Assembly: GCF_001905545.1 (NCBI RefSeq) | Contig: NZ_LIPD01000007.1 | Span: 716,894 to 780,893 of the forward strand | Origin: Streptomyces sp. CB02056 | Lineage (GTDB): Bacteria; Actinomycetota; Actinomycetes; Streptomycetales; Streptomycetaceae | Direction of reading: 5' to 3' | Length of the DNA: 64,000 nucleotides | Part shown: in pieces, positions 1-8,554 of the stretch | Layout: each line of letters starts with the position of its first letter | Position numbering within the stretch: the first letter of the stretch is position 1 | Position numbers and translations under genes: made by a program | The notes under the pieces: model-generated | What the model was told of the DNA's origin: nothing | Seen by the model: only the letters and a program-made list of their open reading frames with translations | Database searches by the model: none

Positions 1-373
1 CGCGGTGGACCGGCGGATCACCGAGGCCGGTCTGACGGTGTCCGGCACCCCGGCCGAGCGGGTGGCGGGGCTGTTCCGGCTGGGGCGCGAGGGCGACCCG
101 GCGGCGGTCCGGCTGATCGGCGAGCTCACCGACGACCTGGCGCTGCTGGTGGCCAACCTGAGCACGGTGCTGGCGCCGGAGCTGATCGCCCTCGGCGGGC
201 GGCTGTTCTGGGAGAGCGGGGGCGAGCTGCCGGCCGCGATCGAGAGCCGGCTGCAGGGGCGGGTGCCGGTCCTGCCGCGCCTGGTGGTCGTGCACAGCAC
301 CACCACCGAGCTGGTCGGCGCGGCCGCGGCGGCGGTCCGGCTCGCGGACGGGGCGACGTTCATCACCCGGTGA
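1..373 (+). CDS. ROK-family regulator/sugar kinase, C-terminal end (partial)
   Basis: This is the last ~123 residues of a ROK (repressor, ORF, kinase) protein; the start lies left of the window. The visible part has the family's C-terminal helices and strand, with the segment APELIALGGRL (the usual 'P..IVLGG' strand and loop) and a closing TTELVGAAAAA helix that is typical of ROK proteins. The N-terminal helix-turn-helix and the ATPase-like motifs are off the window, so a regulator cannot be told from a glucokinase-type kinase by sequence here. Context favours a regulator: it ends 91 bp before a catabolic operon whose leader carries an inverted repeat that recurs near 12.6-12.8 kb. Inference: it senses a sugar or sugar acid and controls the glycan locus. 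Confidence 0.75.
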   Translation, partial: AVDRRITEAGLTVSGTPAERVAGLFRLGREGDPAAVRLIGELTDDLALLVANLSTVLAPELIALGGRLFWESGGELPAAIESRLQGRVPVLPRLVVVHSTTTELVGAAAAAVRLADGATFITR

Positions 374-412
374 GGTCCGGGGCCCGGCCGGCTCTACGGG
401 CTCCCCCGACTA

Positions 413-431
413 TTTCTCACTGTGATAGAAA
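413..431. promoter_or_regulatory. Candidate ROK operator before the dehydrogenase-sulfatase operon
   Basis: Imperfect inverted repeat TTTCTCAC-TGT-GATAGAAA ending 33 nt before the ATG at 465. The right half GATAGAAACT recurs exactly at 12,811-12,820 before the outward-facing gene at the other end of the locus, and a diverged relative lies at 12,621. The match suggests a shared regulator, most simply the ROK protein encoded just upstream. Confidence 0.45.
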
Positions 432-464
432 CTCCTTGTGCGTCAGCGACCCGAGGAGAACCGG

Positions 465-1466
465 ATGCCCACCGCCGCCTTCGCGATGGACCCGGAGCGC
501 TTCCCCGACGTGTACGGCCCGCGGGCCCGCGCCCGGGTCGCCGCCCGGGCCGAGGTGCTGGCCGCCCCGGCCTCGCCCGACGGGGTGTGGAGCGCCGAGC
601 GGCTGGCCGCCGCCGCGCCGGAGGCGCTGCGGGCCGTCGAGGTGCTGTTCACCGGCTGGGGCGGGCCCGTCCTGGACGCCGCCGCCCTGGCCCGGCTCCC
701 CCGCCTGCGGCTGGTGCTCTACGCGGCCGGCTCGGTGCGCCGGATCGCCGGCGAGGCGTTCTGGGCGGCGGGCGTCCCGATCGTCACCGCCGCGCACGCC
801 AACGCCGTCCCGGTCGCGGAGTTCGCCGTGGCGCAGATCGTCTACGCCCTCAAGGGCGGCTGGCGCCACGTCCTCGACGCCCGGGCCGCCCGCGCCGCCG
901 TCCCGGCCGCCCGCACCCCGGGCGGGTACGGCTCCACGGTCGGCGTCCTGTCGCTCGGCGCGGCCGGGCGCCTGGTCTGCGAGATGCTGCGCGGCTACGA
1001 CGTCGAGGTCCTCGCGCACGACCCGTACGCCCCGGTGCCGCCCGGGGTGCGCGCCGTCGGCCTGGACGAACTCTTCGCCGCCGCCGACGTGGTGAGCGTG
1101 CACACCCCGCTGCTCCCGGCGACCCGAGGCCTCGTCGACCGGCGGCTGCTGACCTCGATGAAGCCCGGCGCCACGCTCGTCAACACCGCGCGCGGAGCCG
1201 TCCTGGACGAGCCCGCGCTGCTGGCCGTCCTCGCCGAACGCCCGGACCTCTTCGCCGTGCTGGACGTCACCGACCCCGAGCCGCCGCTGCCCGGCTCACC
1301 GCTGTTCACCCTGCCCAACGTGGTCGTCACCCCGCACCTGGCGGGCAGCCGGGGGCTGGAGCGCCGCCGCCTCGGCGACCTGGTCGTCGGCGAGTTCGAG
1401 CGCTGGCTGGACGGGGCCCCGCTGCGCCGGGCGCTCGACCCGCACACCTACGAACGGATGGCCTGA
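465..1466 (+). CDS. D-isomer-specific 2-hydroxyacid dehydrogenase family protein
   Basis: A 333-aa NAD(P)-dependent oxidoreductase that should interconvert a 2-hydroxyacid and a 2-oxoacid in the cytoplasm. The start at 465 is preferred over an upstream GTG at 438 because a GAGGAG ribosome site lies about 6 nt before it. The Rossmann segment has a modified glycine motif (VGVLSLGAAG, near residue 155) where the family usually has GxGxxG. The catalytic set is readable in order: Arg in NTARGAVLDEPALL, Glu in DVTDPEP, and His in TPHLAGS. It is 3 nt from the following sulfatase gene, so the two are almost certainly co-translated. In a lyase/sulfatase locus a role in sugar-acid metabolism is likely, but the substrate is not determined by sequence. 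Confidence 0.85.
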   Translation: MPTAAFAMDPERFPDVYGPRARARVAARAEVLAAPASPDGVWSAERLAAAAPEALRAVEVLFTGWGGPVLDAAALARLPRLRLVLYAAGSVRRIAGEAFWAAGVPIVTAAHANAVPVAEFAVAQIVYALKGGWRHVLDARAARAAVPAARTPGGYGSTVGVLSLGAAGRLVCEMLRGYDVEVLAHDPYAPVPPGVRAVGLDELFAAADVVSVHTPLLPATRGLVDRRLLTSMKPGATLVNTARGAVLDEPALLAVLAERPDLFAVLDVTDPEPPLPGSPLFTLPNVVVTPHLAGSRGLERRRLGDLVVGEFERWLDGAPLRRALDPHTYERMA

Positions 1467-1469
1467 CCC

Positions 1470-2744
1470 GTGCCGGATCCACAGAGCCCCGACGTCGTCC
1501 TGATCCTGACGGACCAGCAGACCGCCGACGCGATGGGCGCCGCCGGGAACCCGTACCTGCGCACCCCCGCGATGGACGCGCTGGCCGCCGCCGGCACCCG
1601 CTACCCCAACGCCTACTGCGCCCAGCCGCTCTGCACCCCCTCCCGGGCCAGCCTGATGACCGGCCGCCTGCCCAGCACCGTCGGCGTCACCGGCAACACC
1701 GGCGGCCCCGAGGACCCGCTGCTCGGGCGCCTGTTCACCGAGGCCGGGTACGACTGCGGCTACGGCGGCAAGTGGCACCTGCCGGAGCTGGACCTGCCCG
1801 CCGACCGGGGCTTCCGCCGGATCCACCCGGCGGGCGGGGACGACGCCGGACTCGCCCGCGCCGCCGCCGGGTTCGTCCGCGCGCCGCGCGAGCGGCCGTT
1901 CCTGCTGGTCGCCTCCTTCCTGGAGCCGCACGGCATCTGCGAGTGGGCCCGCGGCCAGGACCCGCGCACCGGCCCGCTCCCGGCCGCGCCGCCCGTCCCC
2001 GAACTCCCGCCGCTGCCCGCCAACTTCCCGGTCGGGCCGTACGATCCGGCGCTGCCCCGGCTGGCCCGGCTGGCCCAGCCGCACACCCACCCGACGGAGC
2101 ACTGGCGGGAGGACGACTGGCGCCGCTACCGGCACGCCTACTACGCCCTGGTGGAGCGGGTGGACCGGCACATCGGCCTGCTGCTGGCCGCGCTGGCGGA
2201 GCGCGGCGGCGACCGGGAGACCGTGGTGGTGTTCAGCTCCGACCACGGCGACGGCGCGGGCGCCCACCGCTGGAACCAGAAGTGGGCCCTGTACGAGGAG
2301 TGCGTGCGGGTGCCCCTGGTGGTCACCGGCCCCGGGGTGGCCGCCGGCGCGGTCGACGAGCGGCTGGTCGCGGCCGGGCTGGACCTCATCCCGACGCTCT
2401 GCGACCTGGCCGGGATCGAGGGGCCGGACGGGCTGCCCGGCCGCAGCGTCCGCACGCCGCGGCCGCACGACAGCGTGGTGGTCGAGACCCGCTGGGAGAT
2501 CCCCGGCTTCGACAACGCCCTGGGCCGGATGGTCCGCGCCGGGCGGCACAAGTACGTCTGCTACGCCTGGGGCGACCACCGGGAGCAGCTCTTCGACCTC
2601 GCCGCCGACCCCGGCGAGCTGGTCAACCTCGCGGTCGACGCCCGGCACGCGGCGCTGCTCGACCGCTTCCGGGGCCTGCTGGCCGGGCACTGCGCGGAGG
2701 TCGCCGACCCGTTCGCGCGCTTCGTGCCGCACGCCGCGCGCTGA
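1470..2744 (+). CDS. Cytoplasmic-type sulfatase (formylglycine-dependent)
   Basis: A 424-aa arylsulfatase-superfamily enzyme that hydrolyses sulfate esters. It opens with the metal-binding strand DVVLILTDQQ (Asp15) and carries CTPSRASLMTGR, the C-x-P-x-R signature, at Cys55; that cysteine would be oxidised to formylglycine by a separate FGE enzyme not in this window. SDHGD near residue 256 supplies further metal ligands, and GGKWHL near residue 100 supplies the conserved lysine and histidine. The GTG start lies 3 nt after the preceding stop. There is no signal peptide, unlike many polysaccharide sulfatases, so desulfation should occur inside the cell after uptake by the adjacent ABC transporter. 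The exact sulfated substrate is unknown. Confidence 0.9.
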   Translation: MPDPQSPDVVLILTDQQTADAMGAAGNPYLRTPAMDALAAAGTRYPNAYCAQPLCTPSRASLMTGRLPSTVGVTGNTGGPEDPLLGRLFTEAGYDCGYGGKWHLPELDLPADRGFRRIHPAGGDDAGLARAAAGFVRAPRERPFLLVASFLEPHGICEWARGQDPRTGPLPAAPPVPELPPLPANFPVGPYDPALPRLARLAQPHTHPTEHWREDDWRRYRHAYYALVERVDRHIGLLLAALAERGGDRETVVVFSSDHGDGAGAHRWNQKWALYEECVRVPLVVTGPGVAAGAVDERLVAAGLDLIPTLCDLAGIEGPDGLPGRSVRTPRPHDSVVVETRWEIPGFDNALGRMVRAGRHKYVCYAWGDHREQLFDLAADPGELVNLAVDARHAALLDRFRGLLAGHCAEVADPFARFVPHAAR

Positions 2745-2749
2745 CGCGA

Positions 2750-2779
2750 AAGGGGCCGGCCCGCCCGGGCCGGCCCCTT
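2750..2779. terminator. Bidirectional hairpin between convergent genes
   Basis: A 13-bp inverted repeat, AAGGGGCCGGCCC and GGGCCGGCCCCTT with a 4-nt loop, sits between the stops of the sulfatase (+) and the secreted propeller (-). It is a strong GC hairpin without a long U-tract, as is common in streptomycetes. Confidence 0.75.
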
Positions 2780-2791
2780 CCCTCGCGGTCG

Positions 2792-4795
2792 TTACGGCCG
2801 GACGGCGATCAGCTCGCGCCCGCGCAGCGTGTAGAGCACGCCGTGCTCGTCCGCGGCCAGCCGGGCGCCGCTGTACCACTCGGCGTCCAGCCCGACCAGC
2901 ACGGTGGCGGCCAGGGTGTCGCGGTCCAGCCGGAACAGGCTGCGCTCGCTGACCCCGTACAGGGCCCCGCCGAGCGCCAGCAGCCGCGGGTTGGCGCCGG
3001 AGACGGCCCCCAGGTCGGCGCGCCGCCCGATCACCGGCACGAACCCGGCCCGCCGCGAGCCGCACAGGTCGACGGTGAACGCCCGGCCGTTCACGGTCAG
3101 GCCGTACAGGGTGTTCCCGAGCACGGCGAGGCTGCTGACGCCCGCGCCGAGGTCGGTCGCGGTGCGCCACAGTTCGCGGCCGGCCACCGGGTCCCAGGCG
3201 GCCAGGTCGCCGCGCGGGCCGGTGGGCCGGGCGTTGTCGCCGCCGAGGAAGGCCTGGCCGTGCCCGGCGGCGACGGCGCGCACCAGCTGCTCGGGGCCGA
3301 GCGGGTCGGTGTGCACGGTGGGCCGGCCGCTGCCCGGGCGGTAGGTGACGAAGGAGCCGCCGCCGGTGGTGTCGGCCTGGACGCCGAGCAGCAGCAGGCC
3401 GCTGTCCGGGTCCCGGCGGATCACCTGCGGCCGGTTCTGCTCCTGCGGCAGCGCGGCCTCCTTGACGGGTGCCGGGTCGCTTCCCGGCCGGTAGCGCCAG
3501 ATGCCCTGCGAGGAGTAGACGCCCAGGTAGAGGGTGCCGTCGTCGAGGACCACGGTGTCCTTGGCCTCGCCCGGCACCGGGAGCTTGCGGACGGTCCCGG
3601 CGGCCAGGTCGTGCAGGGCGAGCGAGCCGTTGCCGCCGACGTAGACCCGCCCGGCGCGGGCGGCGACCGACATGCCGAGCTGGGCGGCGGCGGGGGCGCC
3701 CGCCTCGACCAGGTCCCGGGTGGCGACGGCCCCGGTGCCGAGGTCGAGGGTCCAGACGGTGCCGCCCTCGGTGACGCCCGCCAGGGTGTCGCCGAGCCGG
3801 CCGAGGCCCCAGGAGTTGCCGTCCGGCACCGGCACGGCGAGCTGGTCGAGCGCGCCGGTGGCGAGGTCGTGGCGCCACAGCACGCCGTGCTCGGTGGAGG
3901 TGAACCAGAGGGTGTCCCCCCGGCGCTGGAAGTTGGTGACGCTCTTGGTGCCGGGGACGGCGAAGGAGCGCAGCACCCGGTGGTCGGCCGGGTCGAGCAG
4001 CGCCACGTGGGCGGGCGCGCCCTCGGTGGAGACCGCCAGCAGGTCGTCGCCGAGGACGGTGATCCGGCGGATGATCGTGTCGCCGCGCAGGTCGGGCGGG
4101 GTGATGTCGCTGACGGCGCCGGTGGCCCGATCGACGGCGTACAGGCTCGCCCGGGTCGCCCCGCCGCCGCCCGCGAGGTTGCTGCCGACGCCGAGGTAGG
4201 CGTGGGTCGCGGTGGCCGCGACGGCCCGGCCCTGGGTGGCGTTCGGCGCCGGGGAGGCGACCTCGGTGACGGCGCCGGTGGCCGGGCTCCAGGCGTAGAG
4301 GCCGGGGCCGGCGGCCCGGCCCTTCTGCCGTCCGGTCGCGTAGACCGTCCCGTCGGGCGCGACGGCCACGTCCCGCACGTCGGCGCCGGGGACGCTGCCG
4401 AGCGCGGTGAGCGTGCCGTCGTAGCGGTAGAGGTTGGCCGCGCCCGGGGCGTCGGTGACGCCGAGGTGGAGCACGCCGCCGTGGGCGGCCGAGCCCTGGA
4501 CGAAGTTGCCGGTGGGCAGGTCGACGGTGGCGGTGACCCGGCCGGTCGGCAGGTGGTAGCCGATCACCCGGGCGGGGGCGAGGTTGCGCGAGCCGATCCA
4601 CAGGGTGTCGTCGATCAGTGTGGCGCTCATCAGGGGGAAGTCGCTGTTCCCGGGGCCGAGTCCGGTCACCTCCGGTCCCTCGGCCCCGGGTGCGGCGGGG
4701 GCCGCCGCGGCGGCGGGCGGGCCGAGCACCGAGAGCGCGGCCACCGCGCCGGTGCCGAGCAGGAGTTGGCGGCGGGAGGGGTTCACGGCAGGCAT
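2792..4795 (-). CDS. Secreted PQQ/WD40-like beta-propeller protein
   Basis: A 667-aa exported protein with no recognised catalytic motif. The leader SRRQLLLGTGAVAALSVLG followed by a long alanine run looks like a twin-arginine-type signal. The mature part is built of repeated blades with patterns such as 'LYAVDRATGAV', 'LWRHDLATGAL' and 'VWTLDLGTGAV', typical of PQQ-like propellers. The start at 4795 has GGAG 4 nt upstream; an alternative ATG at 4816 overlaps the transporter stop as ATGA, so coupling from either is possible. As the last gene of the ABC transporter operon it may bind or present glycan at the cell surface. Binding versus enzymatic function cannot be decided. Confidence 0.75.
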   Translation of the reverse strand: MPAVNPSRRQLLLGTGAVAALSVLGPPAAAAAPAAPGAEGPEVTGLGPGNSDFPLMSATLIDDTLWIGSRNLAPARVIGYHLPTGRVTATVDLPTGNFVQGSAAHGGVLHLGVTDAPGAANLYRYDGTLTALGSVPGADVRDVAVAPDGTVYATGRQKGRAAGPGLYAWSPATGAVTEVASPAPNATQGRAVAATATHAYLGVGSNLAGGGGATRASLYAVDRATGAVSDITPPDLRGDTIIRRITVLGDDLLAVSTEGAPAHVALLDPADHRVLRSFAVPGTKSVTNFQRRGDTLWFTSTEHGVLWRHDLATGALDQLAVPVPDGNSWGLGRLGDTLAGVTEGGTVWTLDLGTGAVATRDLVEAGAPAAAQLGMSVAARAGRVYVGGNGSLALHDLAAGTVRKLPVPGEAKDTVVLDDGTLYLGVYSSQGIWRYRPGSDPAPVKEAALPQEQNRPQVIRRDPDSGLLLLGVQADTTGGGSFVTYRPGSGRPTVHTDPLGPEQLVRAVAAGHGQAFLGGDNARPTGPRGDLAAWDPVAGRELWRTATDLGAGVSSLAVLGNTLYGLTVNGRAFTVDLCGSRRAGFVPVIGRRADLGAVSGANPRLLALGGALYGVSERSLFRLDRDTLAATVLVGLDAEWYSGARLAADEHGVLYTLRGRELIAVRP

Positions 4796-4812
4796 GGGGC
4801 TCCAGGGTCCGG

Positions 4813-6630
4813 TCATGGGCGGGACGGTTCGGGAGCGCCGGCGGCCACCAGCAGCTCCCGGGTGTACGGGTGCGCGGGGGCGGCGAACAGCTCGGCGGCG
4901 GGCGCCCGTTCGACCACCCGGCCGTGCCGCAGCACCAGCACCTCGTCGCAGAGGTGCCGGACCAGCGCGAGGTCGTGCGAGATGAACACCAGCCCCACGC
5001 CGTGCTGTTCGCGCAGGTCGGCGAAGAGGTTGAGGATCTGCGCCTGGACCGAGACGTCCAGCGCGGAGGTCGGTTCGTCGGCGACCAGCACCTGCGGGCC
5101 GACGGCCAGCGCCCGCGCGATCGCGACCCGCTGGCGCTGGCCTCCGGAGAGCCGGTGCGGCCGGGCGTCGAGCACCGCCTCCGGCAGGCCGACCAGCTCG
5201 CACAGCCCGCGCGGGTCGCGGTCCCGCAGCCCGTGGGTCGTCAGCGGCTCGGCCAGCGCCTCGCGCACCGTCATCCGGGGGCTGAGCGAGGCGTACGGGT
5301 CCTGGAAGACCAGCTGTACCCGGCGCCGCAGTTCGCGTTCCTCGGCGCGGTCGGCCCCGGCCCAGGAGCGGCCGCCCACCCGGACCGTCCCGGCCTGCGG
5401 GCGCACCAGCCCGAGCAGCGCGCGGGCCAGGGTGGACTTCCCGGAGCCGGACTCGCCGATCACCCCGACCGCCCGGCCGGGCGCGGCGCTCAGGCTCACG
5501 CCGTCCAGCGCCGGGGGCCGGCGGCGGCCGTAGCGCACGGTGAGGCCCTCGGCGACCAGGACGGGCTCGGCGGCCCGCTCCACCCGTCGCGCCTCGACGA
5601 TCTGACGTTCCGTCACCACCGCCTGTGCCACGGGGAGGTGGCAGGAAAAGCCGGAGTCTCCGGTGTCGGCCCACTCCGGCGCCGAGGTCGTGCAGCGGTC
5701 GGCGGCGGCCGCGCAGCGCGGTGCGAAGGCGCAGCCGGCGGGCGCCTCCCCGGCCGCCGGCGGGCGTCCGCCGATGACGGTGAGCGGCGCGCCGGGCGGG
5801 CCGTCCAGCCGGGGCACGCCGGCCAGCAGCCCGGCGGTGTACCGGTGCCTGGGCGCGGCCAACAGGCCTGCGGTGGGCGCCCGTTCGACGATCCGTCCGG
5901 CGTACATCACCTGGACGGTGTCGCAGCTGCGGGCCACCACACCGAGGTCATGGGTGATCAGCAGGACGGCCGTGCCGGTCTCGTCGCGCAGCCGGACCAG
6001 CAGGTCCAGGATCTCCACCCGGGTGCTCGGGTCGAGCGCCGTGGTCGGCTCGTCGGCGATCAGCAGTTCGGGGCGGTTGGCCATCGCCATGGCGATCAGC
6101 ACGCGCTGGCGCATGCCGCCGGAGAACTCGTGCGGCCGGTCGCGGTAGCGGCGCGCGGGCTCGGCGATGCCGACCAGGTCGAGGAGTTCGAGCGCCCGGG
6201 CCCGGGCTTCGCGGCGGCTCGCGCCGTGCACCAGGGCGGCCTCGGCGAGCTGGCGGCCGACCGGCATCCGGGGGTTGAGGTGGGCCAGCGGGTCCTGGAA
6301 GACCATGCCGATCCGCCGGCCGCGCACCGCGCGCACGGCGGGCTCGGGCAGGGCGAGCAGGTCGGTGCCGTCGAAGCGGACGGTGCCGCCGGTGGTGCGG
6401 CAGCCCGGCGGCAGCATCCGGTTGACGGCCAGCGCGGTGAGCGTCTTGCCGGAGCCGGACTCGCCGACCAGGCCGAGGATCTCGCCCGGCCGCACGGTGA
6501 GGTCCACCCCGCGCACCGCCTCGCCGCCGCCCGCCGTGACGCGCAGACCGCGCACCTCCAACAGCGGCGGGCCCGGCACGGCAACGGCGCTGCCGGCCTG
6601 GGCCGTTGTGAGGGCATCGGTCGTGGTCAC
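4813..6630 (-). CDS. Oligopeptide-type ABC transporter, fused DppD-DppF ATPases
   Basis: A 605-aa protein with two complete ABC ATPase domains in one chain, equivalent to separate DppD/OppD and DppF/OppF subunits. Domain 1 has GESGSGKT (near residue 57), the signature FSGGMRQRV and a DEPTTALDPSTR Walker B/D-loop, then the oligopeptide-type C-terminal cysteine segment (CAFAPRCAAAADRC). Domain 2 has GESGSGKS, LSGGQRQRVAIARAL and DEPTSALDVSVQ. It energises import through the two permeases encoded upstream, and its GTG start overlaps the permease stop by 4 nt (GTGA). Oligopeptide-class importers in actinobacteria also carry oligosaccharides, which would fit the lyase and sulfatase nearby; the cargo is inferred. 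Confidence 0.92.
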   Translation of the reverse strand: MTTTDALTTAQAGSAVAVPGPPLLEVRGLRVTAGGGEAVRGVDLTVRPGEILGLVGESGSGKTLTALAVNRMLPPGCRTTGGTVRFDGTDLLALPEPAVRAVRGRRIGMVFQDPLAHLNPRMPVGRQLAEAALVHGASRREARARALELLDLVGIAEPARRYRDRPHEFSGGMRQRVLIAMAMANRPELLIADEPTTALDPSTRVEILDLLVRLRDETGTAVLLITHDLGVVARSCDTVQVMYAGRIVERAPTAGLLAAPRHRYTAGLLAGVPRLDGPPGAPLTVIGGRPPAAGEAPAGCAFAPRCAAAADRCTTSAPEWADTGDSGFSCHLPVAQAVVTERQIVEARRVERAAEPVLVAEGLTVRYGRRRPPALDGVSLSAAPGRAVGVIGESGSGKSTLARALLGLVRPQAGTVRVGGRSWAGADRAEERELRRRVQLVFQDPYASLSPRMTVREALAEPLTTHGLRDRDPRGLCELVGLPEAVLDARPHRLSGGQRQRVAIARALAVGPQVLVADEPTSALDVSVQAQILNLFADLREQHGVGLVFISHDLALVRHLCDEVLVLRHGRVVERAPAAELFAAPAHPYTRELLVAAGAPEPSRP

Positions 6631-7472
6631 CGCAGTCTCTCCCGGTTGAACGAGTCGGCGAGCAGGGTCAGGCCGAACACCAGCAGGCCGAGCAGGACGA
6701 CCGGCGCCAGGGCGTAACCCGGGTGGAGGAAGAGGTACTTGGAGCCGGTGTTGATCATCGTGCCGAGCGAGGGGGCGGGCGGCTGGATGCCGAGGCCCAG
6801 CACGCTCAGGCCGCCCTCGGTCTTGACGGCGTGCGCCATCGCGACGGCCAGCAGCGCGGTGGTGGCGTCGACGACGTTCGGCAGGACGTGGCGGCGCAGG
6901 ATCCGGCCGCGCGGCACACCGAGCACCCGGGCCGCCACCACGTGGTCGCGGGCCAGCTGGGCGAGCAGGGCCGCCCGCGCCTGGCGTCCGAAGGAGGGCA
7001 GCGCGCTGAGCACGATGGTGGCGACCACGGTGCCCAGCCCCGGGCGCACCAGCAGGGCGAGCGCGAGGCCGAGCAGGACGCCGTGCAGGCCGAGCAGCAG
7101 GTCGAACAGCCGTTGGACGGCCTCGCCCAGCAGCCGGTTCAGCCCGCCGAGCAGGCCCAGCGCGGTGCCGAGCACGGCGGCCGCGGGGACGGCCAGCAGG
7201 CAGACCAGCAGTTCGGTGCGGATCCCGGCCAGCGCCCGGGCGAGCAGGTCGCGGCCGACCTCGTCGGTGCCCAGCAGGTGGGCCGCCGACGGCCCGGCCA
7301 GGGCGTCCGGGCCCTGCCGGTAGGGGTCGGCGGCGAGCAGCGGGCCGAGCAGCCCCAGCAGCACCACCAGGAGGACGAGGAGCGCGCCGGTGCGCCCGCG
7401 CCGGGTGCGCAGCGCGGCCGGGAGCGCGGGCAGGGCGAGCCGGCGGCGGCGTACGGCGAGGGTGCTGGTCAC
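6627..7472 (-). CDS. ABC transporter permease, DppC/OppC type
   Basis: A 281-aa inner-membrane subunit with about six hydrophobic helices. After a basic N-terminus (AVRRRRLALPALPAALRTRR) the first helix runs ALLVLLVVLLGLLGPLL, followed by the DppC-type loop HLLGTDEVGRDLLARALAG. The coupling (EAA-like) loop is AARVLGVPRGRILRRHVLPN. The start is taken as the GTG at 7472 because it overlaps the upstream permease stop (GTGA) and gives the family's normal length. It pairs with the DppB-type permease to form the membrane channel. Confidence 0.9.
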   Translation of the reverse strand: MTSTLAVRRRRLALPALPAALRTRRGRTGALLVLLVVLLGLLGPLLAADPYRQGPDALAGPSAAHLLGTDEVGRDLLARALAGIRTELLVCLLAVPAAAVLGTALGLLGGLNRLLGEAVQRLFDLLLGLHGVLLGLALALLVRPGLGTVVATIVLSALPSFGRQARAALLAQLARDHVVAARVLGVPRGRILRRHVLPNVVDATTALLAVAMAHAVKTEGGLSVLGLGIQPPAPSLGTMINTGSKYLFLHPGYALAPVVLLGLLVFGLTLLADSFNRERLR

Positions 7473-8428
7473 CGGTCCTCCCCGGTGCCGGCGCGGGCGA
7501 TCCGCGGGTCGAGCCGGCCGACCAGCAGCTCCGAGCCGAGCTGGACGAGTACGGCGACGGCGACGGCGAGCATGATCAGGGTCTGGGCGACCGGGTAGTC
7601 CCGCTGGTTGATGGCGTCCAGCAGCAGCTGGCCGAGGCCGTGCCGGGCGAAGAGCTGTTCGGCGACCACCGCGCCGCCGAGCAACTCGCCCAGGTGCAGG
7701 CCGAATTCGACGCAGAACGGGGCCAGGCTGTTGGGCAGCACATGGCGCGCCAGGACCCGCCGGGGCGAGGCCCCCTTGGCGACGGCCGTCAGCACGAACT
7801 CCTCCTGGCGGGTGCGGCGCAGCTCGGTGGCGAGCAGCCGGGCCAGCACCGCCGCCCCCGGCAGCGCGAGCGCGACGGCGGGCAGGGCGAGGTACTGGAC
7901 GGCGAGGTCCGGCGCGGTGAACAGGTCCCGCTCGCCGCCGGCGGGCAGCAGGCGCAGCAGGACGGCGAAGACGAAGACGAAGAGCACGGCGGTGACGTAC
8001 ACCGGCAGCGCGAGCAGGGCGGTGGCCAGCGGGTCGAGCACCCGGGCGAGCCGGCCGCGGCGCTCGGCGGCCAGCGCGACGCCCAGCAGCAGGCCGAGGA
8101 CCAGCATCAGCAGCCCGGCGACGAGGGCGAGTTGGACGGTGCTGCCGACGCTCTGGCCGATCAGCCGGGTGACCGGCTCCCGGTAGTGGAAGGAGCTGCC
8201 CGGGTCCCCGGTGAGCAGTCCGTGCAGCCAGCCCAGGTACTGGACGGGCATCGGCCGGTCCACGCCGAGGCTGCCGGCGAGCCGGTCGCGCTGCTCCTGG
8301 TCGGCCTCGGCGCCGAGCGCGGCGGAGACCGGGTCGCCGGGGGCGAGGCGGAGCAGCAGGAAGACGGCGACGGAGGCGAGCCAGAGCGTGGCCAGCGCGC
8401 CGGCCGCCTTTCTGGTCCAGTAGGGCAC
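7469..8428 (-). CDS. ABC transporter permease, DppB/OppB type
   Basis: A 319-aa inner-membrane permease. It starts with the family's short cytoplasmic segment and first helix (ATLWLASVAVFLLLRLAPGDP), has the large DppB loop with GSSFHYREPVTRLI, and the EAA-like coupling loop VAKGASPRRVLARHVLPN. About six transmembrane helices are visible. The GTG start has a GGAG site 7 nt upstream. It is the second gene of the run binding protein, permease, permease, fused ATPase, secreted propeller, the last four joined by 4-nt overlaps or near overlaps. Confidence 0.9.
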   Translation of the reverse strand: MPYWTRKAAGALATLWLASVAVFLLLRLAPGDPVSAALGAEADQEQRDRLAGSLGVDRPMPVQYLGWLHGLLTGDPGSSFHYREPVTRLIGQSVGSTVQLALVAGLLMLVLGLLLGVALAAERRGRLARVLDPLATALLALPVYVTAVLFVFVFAVLLRLLPAGGERDLFTAPDLAVQYLALPAVALALPGAAVLARLLATELRRTRQEEFVLTAVAKGASPRRVLARHVLPNSLAPFCVEFGLHLGELLGGAVVAEQLFARHGLGQLLLDAINQRDYPVAQTLIMLAVAVAVLVQLGSELLVGRLDPRIARAGTGEDR

Positions 8429-8554
8429 GGGGGTACTCCAAGGGGGTCGGAGGAGCCGCCCCAGGGCGGTGGGGGTCGCCCTGGGACGGCCGTCAGGCGG
8501 TGCGTCCGACGGTGCGGCGCGGCGACGGCGCCCGGCGGTACGTCCGGCGGTGTG

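Noticed and set aside
422..5533. Very long open frames opposite or across known genes (for example + 422-5,533 and - 1,296-4,601)
   Set aside because: They are arginine/proline-rich shadows of high-GC genes in other frames, with no domain and with real genes fully explaining the same DNA.
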